IMG/VR virus record: IMGVR_UViG_3300024520_000534
Coordinates: 1-22,118 of that record
Source: a virus
Direction: 5' to 3' (one strand)
Length of the DNA: 22,118 nt
In this document: piece after piece, positions 5,901 to 14,285 of the stretch
Numbering within the stretch: position 1 is the first letter of the stretch
How the letters are laid out: every line of letters begins with the position of its first letter
Position numbers and translations under genes: made by a program
The notes under the pieces: generated by a model
Told to the model about the DNA's origin: nothing
Databases searched by the model: none
The model's input: the letters and a program-made list of their open reading frames with translations, nothing else

Positions 5901-7010
5901 ACCGAGTCTGGTGCTTCGACTTGGAACGGTGGGCACATCACAAACACCGGGAAGCTCCAACTGAGTACTGGCACCGACAGCTACCACGCCACTACGGATG
6001 TTGGCAGCGAAGGCGACATTCATTTCTATGTAGATATGAATGCCAACTCGTTCTCTGCTGGACAGTTCCCACAAGGAACCTTCCTCTGGAACGCGCCCAT
6101 CGACGGCTCTTACAATGCCGCTGGTATTGGCATACAGGTTGACTCGTGGCAAACCACAAAGGCACGAGTCTACGCTACACGCTATGCCCGAAACACGCTG
6201 TACGAGCACCAGTTGATTGCGGCTATTGATCCGTGGACTGTTGCGGCGGTAACAGGGCGGCGCATTGGTTGTCGGATGTCTGGCCTTGTAGCTACACTCT
6301 ACACCGCCGACGTTGGCACTGGAGCTAACGAGACCCCACTGGGTTCGCCATTTACGTTCGGCACACTCAGTTCCACATTCATCACGGACCTCGACGCTGC
6401 AAGCCAAGGCGGGTTTATTATTACCTCCCTCGGTACACAGTCGCCGCGGTCTAACCGCTGGGAGTTCGAGAACGTCACCCTTGTTGGACCTACTGGTGCA
6501 AGCGAGACTGTCTTCACACCACCCGGACCAAACCCTGACGACTTTACCGGCATTGTCGGTATCGACGAGTCAGGTGGTACGCAGACGCTGACCCCCAATG
6601 GGGATGGCACTGCTTCTTGGCCGACGGCAGACGACGTGACGAGCCAGAACATCGTCGTAGGACTCCCCGTGACCAGCACCATTCAGCTCTCTAAGTTGTA
6701 CCACCGTAAGGACTTCGGTCCCCTCGCTGGTCGAGCAGAGGTGCGTGGAAACACCTACATCCAGAGCCTGTTACTGGGTCTGGAGAGCACCTCCGTCATG
6801 AGCATGGCAGTCGCCATCACTGGCCACGCCACGTTCACCCAAGACCTGACCGAGCCGCGCTCCCTAGATGCGGAGTACATGCATGTGCAGGTTGGAGGAC
6901 GCAACACAGAAACGACGCTAACCCTTACCCACACTGGCGGCACGAACTTCAAGCTCGTCGGCATTGATTGGGAAGGTTCATACTACCATAGAATCAGGAG
7001 AACAAGCTAA
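2973..7010 (+). CDS. Tail tubular protein B (T7 gp12-like nozzle), with two large insertions
   Basis: The N-terminus, ISESIPDLLGGVSQMAPQRR, is the classic gp12 opening, and the block from about residue 655 (RQPVWAKRLVGS, then EVSFLKNRLILLSDENVAMS and FFNFFRSSTIDVLDSDRID) is the conserved nozzle core. The end, from about 1225 (NIVVGLPVTSTIQLSKLY), matches the gp12 C-terminal domain. T7 gp12 is about 794 residues; this product has 1345. The excess falls at about 345-655 and 945-1175. The second insertion looks like a concanavalin/LamG-like sandwich. The protein forms the hexameric nozzle at the tail tip, so insertions there could face outward and touch the cell surface. SD-like GGAGGAA lies inside the end of the preceding gene; the stop overlaps the next ATG by one base. 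Confidence 0.95.
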   Translation: MPRISESIPDLLGGVSQMAPQRREVNEVESLENVMLRPAEGVVKRPPTQWIAEVAASASAYSGAFVHTINKNANERFWVIVLDGDLKVFNAVSGVEVPVTFPDGKTYLDVVASPNEAFRLATFNDTTVIVNRETVVDQAASLTSQRGKEALIVVNQTDFGVQYSVGINFSGTYDPSTPFQTWVDYWIPAPTSTNQRSLNTSNVASNLRTAINDKWGSGGTNHLVVTTRGNTIVLTPGANLLADNEFVIRLTDGLGNQGMDLLQDSIQSVEQLPAWAPDGFTIRVEGDPDKTLDDVYYRFSNNTAWVETAKGGIPDTLDATTLPLELVANPNLLTSTIKAIVPVAAQVESPKTAYTTAMLQTQDGTASTRAQAIMSPAPTASVDRFWNLGDANGADILFHLDMLIDQTNVVAGGVDPTNPGGGHYAGDLYSWELSIDTGAGFTVLESEPIGSWQGQALQFLIGSNISAVPANSDIRLRVTSNSGNKGSIAITPTLSQDYEVDEGQRIFVSSTHYAPGTAMTFTLNGTGYSDTYVAGGTQSAYMTNLKTTIEAYGGAAVTVTINTAGGYIDINNNDGTQPTLATFTFDDGLDLTTELFNGGVDFTTFGIIATDIIKNATDTSAATVSAVAATIITHGGLTGGVNNTWSHDDDAVVNKTATEFICRQPVWAKRLVGSLETNKWPSFKDETINEVSFLKNRLILLSDENVAMSEVDEFFNFFRSSTIDVLDSDRIDVALSGNKASALHSALTWNETLLTWSELGQFAVNGEPFLSPNTVRREATTSFVNTRKVRPVTSERSVYFLTEGNEYAQLYEYRPEDNAADATRLSVKVPRYMPGTPRGLLAVSDPELVLVLTATNPDELYVFTHLRDGVERQMAAWHKWTFPGVTQILGIGSIDNEVSLIFERDDGKVHLEVLDLWKLSETTVDGQTNSDDHPTPPAFTPVQATLGEDLFEGETDGTFLSAHTPDTGFGAWVYSGTESGASTWNGGHITNTGKLQLSTGTDSYHATTDVGSEGDIHFYVDMNANSFSAGQFPQGTFLWNAPIDGSYNAAGIGIQVDSWQTTKARVYATRYARNTLYEHQLIAAIDPWTVAAVTGRRIGCRMSGLVATLYTADVGTGANETPLGSPFTFGTLSSTFITDLDAASQGGFIITSLGTQSPRSNRWEFENVTLVGPTGASETVFTPPGPNPDDFTGIVGIDESGGTQTLTPNGDGTASWPTADDVTSQNIVVGLPVTSTIQLSKLYHRKDFGPLAGRAEVRGNTYIQSLLLGLESTSVMSMAVAITGHATFTQDLTEPRSLDAEYMHVQVGGRNTETTLTLTHTGGTNFKLVGIDWEGSYYHRIRRTS
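4005..4935 (+). other. First insertion in the nozzle protein (beta-rich)
   Basis: About residues 345-655 interrupt the gp12-like core. The segment is rich in Gly, Thr, Asn and Asp. It holds a jelly-roll-like part (WELSIDTGAGFTVLESEPIG near 431-450) followed by a part with FTLNGTGYSDTYVAGG (521-536) and GGYIDINNNDG (565-575). I do not recognise a named family. Edges are approximate. Confidence 0.5.
5805..6488 (+). other. Second insertion in the nozzle protein: concanavalin/LamG-like domain
   Basis: About residues 945-1172 begin with a DLFEGETDGTFLSAHTPD motif, continue with GFGAWVY and a series of short strands ending in RWEFENVTLVG. This DGT-L-HTPD-G-W opening and the closing DNF/EFENV-type strand are typical of concanavalin A-like lectin/glucanase sandwiches in phage structural proteins. 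A glycan-binding role is inference. Confidence 0.55.
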
Positions 7011-7591
7011 TGCCACTTCCTGTTCTAGCCGGAATTGCTATTGGCACCAGCATCGTCAGCGGAGTCGCTGGCTTTTTTGCTAAGAGCAACGCCGAAAAGA
7101 AAAGAGCGGAAGCTCTCGAACAGAATGCACTTGTTCGCCTGTCAGCTCAGCTCAGCGGGCTAGGAGCTCGCGAGCAAGAAGAGCTCGCCAACGCCAGACA
7201 GGCACGACGCCTCGGGAGGCGGCAGTCCGCCGTCCTCGAAGCTCGGGCCAGAGCTGGTGGAGCCGACGCAGGTGTTGGCTCTGGTGAACAAGTACAAGAT
7301 GTGGGACTCGGCTTGTCCGAGTTCCTTGGATCAGTAGACGAGAACCTCGCTCGCACCCGTTCGCAGATTCAACGCGGACGGATAGGGGCTGATCGGGAAT
7401 TTAGGGCAGCTCGGAAAGCTGCCAAAGCAGGTGTGGGCGGACCCGCCGCGGACTTCATGGACTTCCTGAACATCGGCGTCGGAGCGCTCAATACCTTCTC
7501 TAACTTCTCCCAACCCAGTAACTCATTCCAAGGACAAGCCTCGGGTAACCCCGGTGATGTCTTTAACACCGGGATCGGAGTAGGTCTCTAA
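7010..7591 (+). CDS. Internal virion protein, T7 gp14-like
   Basis: The product has 193 residues, close to T7 gp14 at 196. It opens with a glycine-rich hydrophobic segment (VLAGIAIGTSIVSGVAGFFA, residues 4-23), then a long charged, Ala/Arg/Glu-rich helical stretch, and ends with a Gly/Asn/Ser-rich tail. This is the layout of gp14, which in T7 is ejected from the core and forms the channel in the outer membrane. Position directly after tail tubular B and before two long internal proteins supports the call. SD-like CAGGAG (6995-7000) precedes the ATG, which overlaps the upstream TAA by one base. Confidence 0.85.
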   Translation: MPLPVLAGIAIGTSIVSGVAGFFAKSNAEKKRAEALEQNALVRLSAQLSGLGAREQEELANARQARRLGRRQSAVLEARARAGGADAGVGSGEQVQDVGLGLSEFLGSVDENLARTRSQIQRGRIGADREFRAARKAAKAGVGGPAADFMDFLNIGVGALNTFSNFSQPSNSFQGQASGNPGDVFNTGIGVGL

Positions 7592-9681
7592 TGGCTGAGA
7601 AACTAGGGGCACAGACCCTCAAGACGCAGGCAGCTCCCGTCACGCCCAACCTCGCGGCGCCACGCTTCGAGGGGCTTGACCGATTGTCGCAAGCGCTGAC
7701 CTCTTTCTCACAGAATGTGCAGCAGGTAGCAGTTTCCGAACACAACAAGGCCGCTAAGCGGAATGAAGAAAAGGGCCGCATCGCCGCAGCCGAAGCCATC
7801 TCGCAGGGGAGGGAAACCTTTGCTGAGCTGGAAGACGCAGGCATCCTCGACAGGGGGAGCAACCCATTCTTCCGTGACGGCGTCCTCTTTATGGCAGGCA
7901 AGGCACGGGCCGACAACTACGGCGCGAGCTTGCAGGTCGCCTACGCAGAGCGCTTCGGGAACGACCCGAGCTTTGACGAGAACGACTTCGACGCCTTTGC
8001 TGAGGAGTTCTCCGCTACGTTTGAGCAGGAGAATCCGGGGATGGACGACGACGCAGTGAACCAAGGCTTCGCTGAGCGAGCGTCAGATTATCTGACGTCC
8101 ATGAAGCAGCGACACGCTGGCATCGTCGCATCCAACATAGAAAACCTCGGGAACGAAGCGCTGCGGACTATGTACCGCGGCAGCATTCTCGACGCCGTTG
8201 CTAACGGCAATCCCCTTGATCGTGTAACGGACGTTACCGCAGGGCTGGAGCGGGTTCGCCAAGAACGGCTCGCTGCTCTCGGCCCAAACCCGAAGCCGCA
8301 CGAGAAGACCGCCATGAACAAAGCCATGGCTGGTGCCATCATCGACGCTGCGAGGGTCGGAGACCTCACGGAAGCCGAAGGCACAGAGGCGATGAAGCAA
8401 CTAGCTGGAGGCACCGGACCACTGTGGGGTGTGGGCGAGAACGCCATCAACCTACAAGCCGCTGCCGCCAGCTACGCCGCCACGGTCTTACAGCGGGACA
8501 ACCTCAACGAGGTTACGATCATGCGGCAGCAGCAGGCCGCTACCCGAGAGATTCACAACGACATCTGGGCATTGTATGATCCGAGGAGTGGTACGCTTGA
8601 CATTGAAGCGATACTCGCGGACGTGCAGATCAAGATGGCGGGAGACACGAGAGCCTTCGACGAGAACATCGTCCAAGACCTCACCACCTTCCGCGACAAC
8701 TTGGTCGCTGCCAACAGGCGCGGCATGGAGAGTAACCAACCTCTCCTTGAGAGCCTGCAAAGTCAGGTGATCCAAGGGACTCTCACTGACAAGAAGTTCA
8801 TCACCGACCTCACAGGCACCGAGGGGGGAATCAACCCCGCCGATGCTTGGGCCACGATCCAGATGATGGACCGCATGAAGGCTATGAAGGAAGAGGGCGG
8901 CACCAACAATCGTATGTTCAACGCAGGCTTGGACAGACTGAAGGCTGGGCTGGGAGCATTCAGCCCTGACCCGATCATCGCCGCTGCGTTCAACACCGCT
9001 GCACCAGTATGGACCGCGGAGTACCAAGAGTGGTTTGCCACGAACCCGGGGGAAGCTGTCTCCGGTGTGAAGTTCCAAGAGTTCCTCACCGCTTCGGTTG
9101 AGAGAATGCGGGCCATCTACCTAGAGCCCGGGCAGCGAGAGCTGGTGGACAGCATGCAGAGACAGGCTGTGGTCGCCAACAAGACCGCGCACTTCGAGTC
9201 CATCACCTTCACCTCGGACACGAACACCCTGTTGAGGTGGTTGGCCGAGGATCAACTTGAGTTGGATGACGAGTTCACCGGCATCTACATTTCGGAAGAT
9301 CAGAACATCTTCTTCCGTGCCGACGACCGTCAGCTTGCTGAAGAGTACATGTTGCCTGACGTATTCGAGGCCGCAGTCCGCGCACAGCTCAAGAGGAACG
9401 GCATCAACCCTGACGACAGTAAGATCGTCGAGCAGCTCGACAACATCAAGGCTGGCATCATCCGTAACGAAGGGCGCAGGCCCGGCACTTCAACGGTAGA
9501 TACAGCGATCATGGGTCTCAGTTCACGAACTGACGCAGACCTACTTGAGGCGATGCAGAAGGCTGAAGCACTGCGACTAGAGATAGAACAGTCGGAGCGC
9601 AACGAGGCCGCAGCCCTAGAGGCTTCTCAGAACCCCAACATTCCTATCGTCTCGGACGGAAGTCCTAACGATGAAGACTAA
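7591..9681 (+). CDS. Internal virion protein, T7 gp15-like
   Basis: The 696-residue product is close in size to T7 gp15 (747). It is largely helical, acidic and rich in Ala, Gln and Glu. The N-terminal part has a coiled-coil-like region followed by a GSNPFFRDGVLFMAGKARAD segment (about 89-108) that recurs in gp15-like ejection proteins of podoviruses. In T7, gp15 forms part of the internal core and of the periplasmic tunnel built with gp16 during DNA ejection. The gene sits between gp14-like and gp16-like genes with a 1-base overlap to the former. I see no enzymatic motif. Confidence 0.82.
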   Translation: MAEKLGAQTLKTQAAPVTPNLAAPRFEGLDRLSQALTSFSQNVQQVAVSEHNKAAKRNEEKGRIAAAEAISQGRETFAELEDAGILDRGSNPFFRDGVLFMAGKARADNYGASLQVAYAERFGNDPSFDENDFDAFAEEFSATFEQENPGMDDDAVNQGFAERASDYLTSMKQRHAGIVASNIENLGNEALRTMYRGSILDAVANGNPLDRVTDVTAGLERVRQERLAALGPNPKPHEKTAMNKAMAGAIIDAARVGDLTEAEGTEAMKQLAGGTGPLWGVGENAINLQAAAASYAATVLQRDNLNEVTIMRQQQAATREIHNDIWALYDPRSGTLDIEAILADVQIKMAGDTRAFDENIVQDLTTFRDNLVAANRRGMESNQPLLESLQSQVIQGTLTDKKFITDLTGTEGGINPADAWATIQMMDRMKAMKEEGGTNNRMFNAGLDRLKAGLGAFSPDPIIAAAFNTAAPVWTAEYQEWFATNPGEAVSGVKFQEFLTASVERMRAIYLEPGQRELVDSMQRQAVVANKTAHFESITFTSDTNTLLRWLAEDQLELDDEFTGIYISEDQNIFFRADDRQLAEEYMLPDVFEAAVRAQLKRNGINPDDSKIVEQLDNIKAGIIRNEGRRPGTSTVDTAIMGLSSRTDADLLEAMQKAEALRLEIEQSERNEAAALEASQNPNIPIVSDGSPNDED

Positions 9682-9704
9682 CTTCTAATCCTTACGAGGG
9701 TGAT

Positions 9705-12700
9705 GTGCAAAATCCACAAGATGATGCGATGGAACGCATCCGGCAGCGACAGGCCCAAGCTCGAAGCGAGCGCATGGCCGAAGTTGCCCGAGAGCGGAAC
9801 CCCCAAGGGGTCTCGCTTCAGGGTGAGTCGCTAGCCTTTCGTGATACAGAGCCACCCGAGGAACGGGTTGGTCTCGGTCGCATGCTACTCCACAACCTCA
9901 ACCCCATCGAAATTGCTAAAGGCATAGGACGTGGGGCTGTCGGGGCGGTGGATGAGCTAGGCGACTTCGCCACTTCAGTTGTAGGGGGCGCTGCCAAGAT
10001 CACCGGTATCGGTGAAGCCTTCGGCGGCGAGGACTTCCTCGATTGGTGGGCGCAAGACGATGACGACCGAAATGCTTTGCACATCGGTAAGGACATCATA
10101 GCTGCACCGACTTCGATTCTGGGCGGGCTCACAGAGGGCATCGTCCAGATCGGTATCGGCATGGTAGGCGTCGGCAAGTTTGCCGCTGCCGCCAAGCTGG
10201 GCAAGGTAGTCAAGCTCGGCAAGACCGGACAGTTTGCCGCCCGGGGTGCCGCCGCAGACGCCATCTTCTTTGACGCACACGAGAAGCGCATAGCGAACCT
10301 GTTGGACAACAGCCCCGATTGGTTTGGCAAGTCCGCGGTTGACTTCCTAGCCGCGAACGAGAACGACAGTGAGGCCGAGGGCCGCTTCAAGAATGCCCTC
10401 GAAGGTCTCATGCTGGGTGGAGTTATCGACAGCGCCCTCTGGGGCCTGAAGGTCTACCGCAAGGGGGCCAAGGGTGCCAAGGGCGAGGCCATCAAGCTCG
10501 CTGAAGAGTTCGAGCCCACTCCCTCTCGCGAGGTTGTGAAGCTCCCCGGTGGCCAGTATCGTCTAGCCCGCGAGGGCGGCGAGGACTTCCTCGACGACGC
10601 AATGCTGAAAGAGATTCGCCACGACGATCCCGCCCTCAAGGGCTTGGACGTGGTTGACGATGGCACTGACGGTGTGCGCACGTTCGGCTTCACAGCAAAG
10701 ACCGGCGACGATTGGCGGGTGACAGCCCGCATGACCGACGACGTGCTGCACGTAGAGGCCATGGGTAAGTGGATACCGTCCCCCTCAGGGGGTGGTCGTA
10801 TCGACCTCACCGGTTCCAACATTGGGGACGTTGGTGTCCAAGACATGAGCGTCATTGGCGTGGAGCTTGCAGCAGAGTTTCCCACCGCCACCCACATCAA
10901 GTTCACCAAGATCAATGCCGCGCAGGGCAAGGCCGCAAAGACTGTCACCAAAGAACTCGACAAGTTCCGTCAGGAGCTGTTCGCTTCTGAGGGTGACGCC
11001 GCAGCCGAAGCACTGTCGATGGCAGAGGGCAGGGCCAGCCGTGAGATCGCAGCAGACGGATTCTCGAAAGAGAGTGACGCCGCTGCCGCCGAGCTGGGCC
11101 GAGCCTACGAAACGAACCGCTCCACCAAGCTCATCAAGAACGCCGAGCAAGCGTGGATCAGGGCCAACCGAACGAACATCGGTGCGGGTAAGGCTGACAT
11201 CACCAAGCAGATCGTAGCACTAGCCCGCCACCTCACCCCCGCCCTCAGGGGTGGAGCGAGGAACGTGATGGCTCGACAGGCGAAGGACGCCCTGTCGCTC
11301 ATCAAGGGCGACTCCATGGAAGGCCTCGTCTCTGACATAGCCTTCGACGGAGTGGACGAGCTTGCCGCAAGGCGGGCCGCTGGGCTGATTCTGCAATCGC
11401 TGGGTGAGGACGTTGCCCGTTACTCCATCCGCATGAACGTCGGCAAGAGCAATCTCGCCTACGTGCAGATGGCGCGAGCGATGGATCAGATGATGCACGT
11501 CGAGGAGATACTGACAGGCAAGGCCGCGGTATTCGTGGACCGATCCAAGAAGTTCTTCGACGCGGGCCATCAGAAAAACACCGATGTGCAGGGAGCCCAC
11601 GCAGCACAGGACGCGCCACCGGAGCCCTCCTTGCAGAAGCAGATGGTACACGACCTCGAAGAGGCCGCAGGCGAGGGAGGCCCCGGGAAGCCGGGAAGCG
11701 AACAGCCGCCCCTCGAAGGCGAGGCACCTCCCGCCGCTCCTAAGGCGGACGCTACGGATGACGCAGGCCGTCCCGAGGCTGACAAGATACCCGCTGCTGC
11801 GTTCAAGAAGATCAGAGCTGGTGTGGCCCCCGGGCCGCGCTCAGTGCGTAACCTCTCCAAGAAAGAGATTCAGGACTTGGGCCGCTTCGTCGCACTAGCT
11901 GACGGAGACCCCCGAGCCATCCTGATTTCAGTCAAGGCCTCACGGCTCATCGCCAATGCAAGGCGCATGGCCCCGGGGCTGAAGTCCAACCTCATACGCT
12001 GGCGTCTGTCAGCTATGCTGTCTGGCGTAGGCACTCAAGCGGTCAACACCGTCTCCAACTTTGCGCAGGCTCTACTGATGCCTTCCGAGTTGATGATTGG
12101 TGGAGCGCTGAGAGCTGACCCCAAAGCCATGCGCGAAGGCAACAAGGCCTTCATGTCTCTCTTCGGAGAGCTGCGCGATTCGTGGACCGCGGCTAGGAAG
12201 TCGTGGAAGATGAAGGCAGGTGCGTTGGACGCACAGTACATGACCCGCGAGATTGACCCGGGCCGGTTCACTGGTATGCTGGCAATCGCCAACGTGCCGA
12301 TGGACTTCCTGACCTCCTCCGATGAGTTCTTCAAGGTGATGAACTACAGGGCGAGAATCCGGTCCAAGTCATACGCATCCTCCGTGGCCGCTGGGCTAGA
12401 CCCCGCAGCCGCTGCCAGCAGGATGGTCGATGATCTCGAAGCCAGTATGGCTCCCGATGGTCGCGGCCTCAACGCCGACGCACTGGAGTACTCACGTACT
12501 GCCACCTTCACCAACGAGCTAACTGGTTCCGCTAAGCGGGTAGCCGGTGCGCTCCAGAACCAAGACGATGCCATGGGCTTCGTCGGTCAGTTGTTCGTAC
12601 CATTCATTCGTACACCCCACAACGTGATGATGAACATCGTTCACCGGACCCCGGGGTTGCAGCTCATGACCAAGACGCTGCGCGAAGACCTAGCCGCTGG

Positions 12701-13799
12701 TGGCTCCCGAGCCGCTTCGGCCACCGGCAAGATGGTCACGGCTGGTGCCCTCGCAGGCTCGGCTGTACTACTGGCGCACTCAGGACGCATCACCGGAGGA
12801 GGCCCGCAGCACCCGCTCGTAAGACGCAGGTGGCTGGACGCAGGCTTCGTTCCCTATACTGTCAAGATGCCCACCCCAGATGGTGGTGAGGTTCTTATCA
12901 ACTACAACAGACTGTCCTCTCTGTTCGGCCCGATGGCCATGATAGCTGACGTGCTACAGGCGTCAGGGGACATTCGCAATGGCGAGACCGCAGTGCAGGC
13001 TGTATCAGGAGTCGCAGCGTCGATGATGAACTACGTGGGTGACAACTCATGGATCGGCAATGCTGGCGAGATGATGGAGACCATGTTCAACGGTGACGCA
13101 CATGCAATGCAGAACTTCGTTGAGAAGGTTGGTATCGGCATGGTTATGCCTGAGGCCATCTCTCAACTTACCGCGTGGGATGACACCATGCGTGAGGCGG
13201 ACGGGTTCATCCAGAACCTGATGAATGAGACCCCCGGTCTCTCTCAGAAGCTCCCCCCGCGCCGGAACATCTTCCGCGAGCCTGTGATGAAAGCGGCTGG
13301 CTCGTTCGACAGAGCCTTCAACCCCTTCACTCAGGTGGGTCCAACCGACGACAACGAGTTGGCGTTCTCCCTCTTCCGCCTTGGAAGACAGATGGCGCTG
13401 CCTCCGAACCTCCGGTTCGACGGTCGCATGGACCTGAAGGACAACGACAAGTACGGCATTGGGAGCGACACGTCGCCTTACGAGTACTACCTCGACAAGA
13501 CGGCGAAGCCCTCCAACGCCACGCCCACGCTGAAGTCGGCCCTTCGCAAACTGATCCGCAGCTCGACATGGAGCAACATGCCCGAGGGATCAGAGGATTG
13601 GCCGGGAGGCCCGCGGTACGAGGCCGCAGCGCGGATCATCAAGACCTATCAGGATATTGCCAACGCCCACATGTTGCGCAAGTATCCTAAGGTGTTCAAG
13701 GCCACGATCCAAGAACAGACCTTGAAGACCATAGGCCGCTTCGGTGGCAGACCTGCTACTGATCGCCTCCAAGAAACCTTCAACCGGACCAACCAGTAA
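9705..13799 (+). CDS. Internal virion protein, T7 gp16-like (no transglycosylase seen)
   Basis: This 1364-residue product compares with 1318 for T7 gp16. I chose the GTG at 9705, which follows GAGGG (9696-9700). The N-terminus is charged and Gln/Arg-rich, then come glycine-rich hydrophobic segments (about 65-105 and 135-175) that could contact membrane. A low-complexity Pro/Glu/Gly/Ala region lies at about 630-700, splitting the protein in two. The C-terminal half is mixed helical. T7 gp16 carries a lytic transglycosylase domain at its N-terminus; I find no comparable Glu-Ser-containing motif here. The position after gp14- and gp15-like genes, the length and the ATG overlap with the next gene support the assignment as the inner-membrane part of the ejectosome. 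Confidence 0.8.
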   Translation: MQNPQDDAMERIRQRQAQARSERMAEVARERNPQGVSLQGESLAFRDTEPPEERVGLGRMLLHNLNPIEIAKGIGRGAVGAVDELGDFATSVVGGAAKITGIGEAFGGEDFLDWWAQDDDDRNALHIGKDIIAAPTSILGGLTEGIVQIGIGMVGVGKFAAAAKLGKVVKLGKTGQFAARGAAADAIFFDAHEKRIANLLDNSPDWFGKSAVDFLAANENDSEAEGRFKNALEGLMLGGVIDSALWGLKVYRKGAKGAKGEAIKLAEEFEPTPSREVVKLPGGQYRLAREGGEDFLDDAMLKEIRHDDPALKGLDVVDDGTDGVRTFGFTAKTGDDWRVTARMTDDVLHVEAMGKWIPSPSGGGRIDLTGSNIGDVGVQDMSVIGVELAAEFPTATHIKFTKINAAQGKAAKTVTKELDKFRQELFASEGDAAAEALSMAEGRASREIAADGFSKESDAAAAELGRAYETNRSTKLIKNAEQAWIRANRTNIGAGKADITKQIVALARHLTPALRGGARNVMARQAKDALSLIKGDSMEGLVSDIAFDGVDELAARRAAGLILQSLGEDVARYSIRMNVGKSNLAYVQMARAMDQMMHVEEILTGKAAVFVDRSKKFFDAGHQKNTDVQGAHAAQDAPPEPSLQKQMVHDLEEAAGEGGPGKPGSEQPPLEGEAPPAAPKADATDDAGRPEADKIPAAAFKKIRAGVAPGPRSVRNLSKKEIQDLGRFVALADGDPRAILISVKASRLIANARRMAPGLKSNLIRWRLSAMLSGVGTQAVNTVSNFAQALLMPSELMIGGALRADPKAMREGNKAFMSLFGELRDSWTAARKSWKMKAGALDAQYMTREIDPGRFTGMLAIANVPMDFLTSSDEFFKVMNYRARIRSKSYASSVAAGLDPAAAASRMVDDLEASMAPDGRGLNADALEYSRTATFTNELTGSAKRVAGALQNQDDAMGFVGQLFVPFIRTPHNVMMNIVHRTPGLQLMTKTLREDLAAGGSRAASATGKMVTAGALAGSAVLLAHSGRITGGGPQHPLVRRRWLDAGFVPYTVKMPTPDGGEVLINYNRLSSLFGPMAMIADVLQASGDIRNGETAVQAVSGVAASMMNYVGDNSWIGNAGEMMETMFNGDAHAMQNFVEKVGIGMVMPEAISQLTAWDDTMREADGFIQNLMNETPGLSQKLPPRRNIFREPVMKAAGSFDRAFNPFTQVGPTDDNELAFSLFRLGRQMALPPNLRFDGRMDLKDNDKYGIGSDTSPYEYYLDKTAKPSNATPTLKSALRKLIRSSTWSNMPEGSEDWPGGPRYEAAARIIKTYQDIANAHMLRKYPKVFKATIQEQTLKTIGRFGGRPATDRLQETFNRTNQ

Positions 13800-14005
13800 T
13801 GTCCACCGTAGAATCTATGCTCGGTAGGATCGACGAGCGAACGGTGCTGATTCACGCTGACCTCAAAGAGTTCAAGACTGAACAGAAGGTGGTCAACGAG
13901 AAACAGCAGGGCGACATCGACTCTCTGAAGTTGTGGAGGGCTTGGCTCGCTGGAGGCATTGCTTTCCTGACAATCACAGGAACGGTCGCATTCAAATGGT
14001 TGTAA
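13799..14005 (+). CDS. Small one-TM protein, holin/XhlA-like candidate
   Basis: This 68-residue protein has an amphipathic, charged N-terminal helix (about 1-40, coiled-coil-like, ending in KQQGDIDSLKLW) and one C-terminal membrane span (about 47-66, WLAGGIAFLTITGTVAFKWL). That layout is shared by XhlA-type proteins. Size and place, just before the small terminase gene, match the T7 holin gp17.5. Its ATG overlaps the stop of the gp16-like gene by one base, and the next gene starts one base after its stop. It could be a second holin beside the GTA-type one at 243, or an accessory membrane protein. Confidence 0.6.
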   Translation: MSTVESMLGRIDERTVLIHADLKEFKTEQKVVNEKQQGDIDSLKLWRAWLAGGIAFLTITGTVAFKWL

Positions 14006-14006
14006 T

Positions 14007-14264
14007 ATGAACCAAGACGAAAAGGCGCGCATCGAACGGAACGCCGCTCGGTGCGCTAGGATCGAAAAGCTGTTGATGGACGACGCGGTTGCTCTCCTAG
14101 AGACGGGCGAGTCGCTCATCACAGATACTGCTCGGGGGCAGTTGCTCAAATTCGTTCAACAGAACGGCTTCAACGCCGATCTCACTACAATCCCGATTGA
14201 GCGCAGGCTCGCTACGGGACTCACTCCAGAAGACCTTGCGTCTTCCGAGGAGGACACGTGGTAA
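14007..14264 (+). CDS. Terminase small subunit (T7 gp18-like)
   Basis: The 85-residue, mostly helical and charged product is nearly the size of T7 gp18 (89). The segment LITDTARGQLLKFVQQNGFN (58-77 approx.) ends with the residue pattern seen in small podoviral terminase subunits. Position immediately before the large terminase gene is the main support. It would bind phage DNA and recruit the large subunit to start packaging. Its ATG lies one base after the preceding stop, with no clear SD, so coupling is likely; its end overlaps the large terminase start. Confidence 0.75.
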   Translation: MNQDEKARIERNAARCARIEKLLMDDAVALLETGESLITDTARGQLLKFVQQNGFNADLTTIPIERRLATGLTPEDLASSEEDTW

Positions 14265-14285
14265 ATAAGGAGGAGTTAACTCGGA
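14247..14285 (+). promoter_or_regulatory. Two candidate ribosome-binding sites for the large terminase
   Basis: GAGGAGG (14247-14253) lies 4 bases before the GTG at 14258, and AAGGAGG (14267-14273) lies 11 bases before an in-frame ATG at 14285. The first start overlaps the small-terminase stop; the second begins the protein nine residues later at MGLEDFRVF. Either could be used. Confidence 0.5.

Noticed and set aside
5853-6407. Reverse-strand 184-codon frame within the nozzle gene
   Set aside because: It has no SD or context and overlaps the inserted domain, which is coherent in the + frame.
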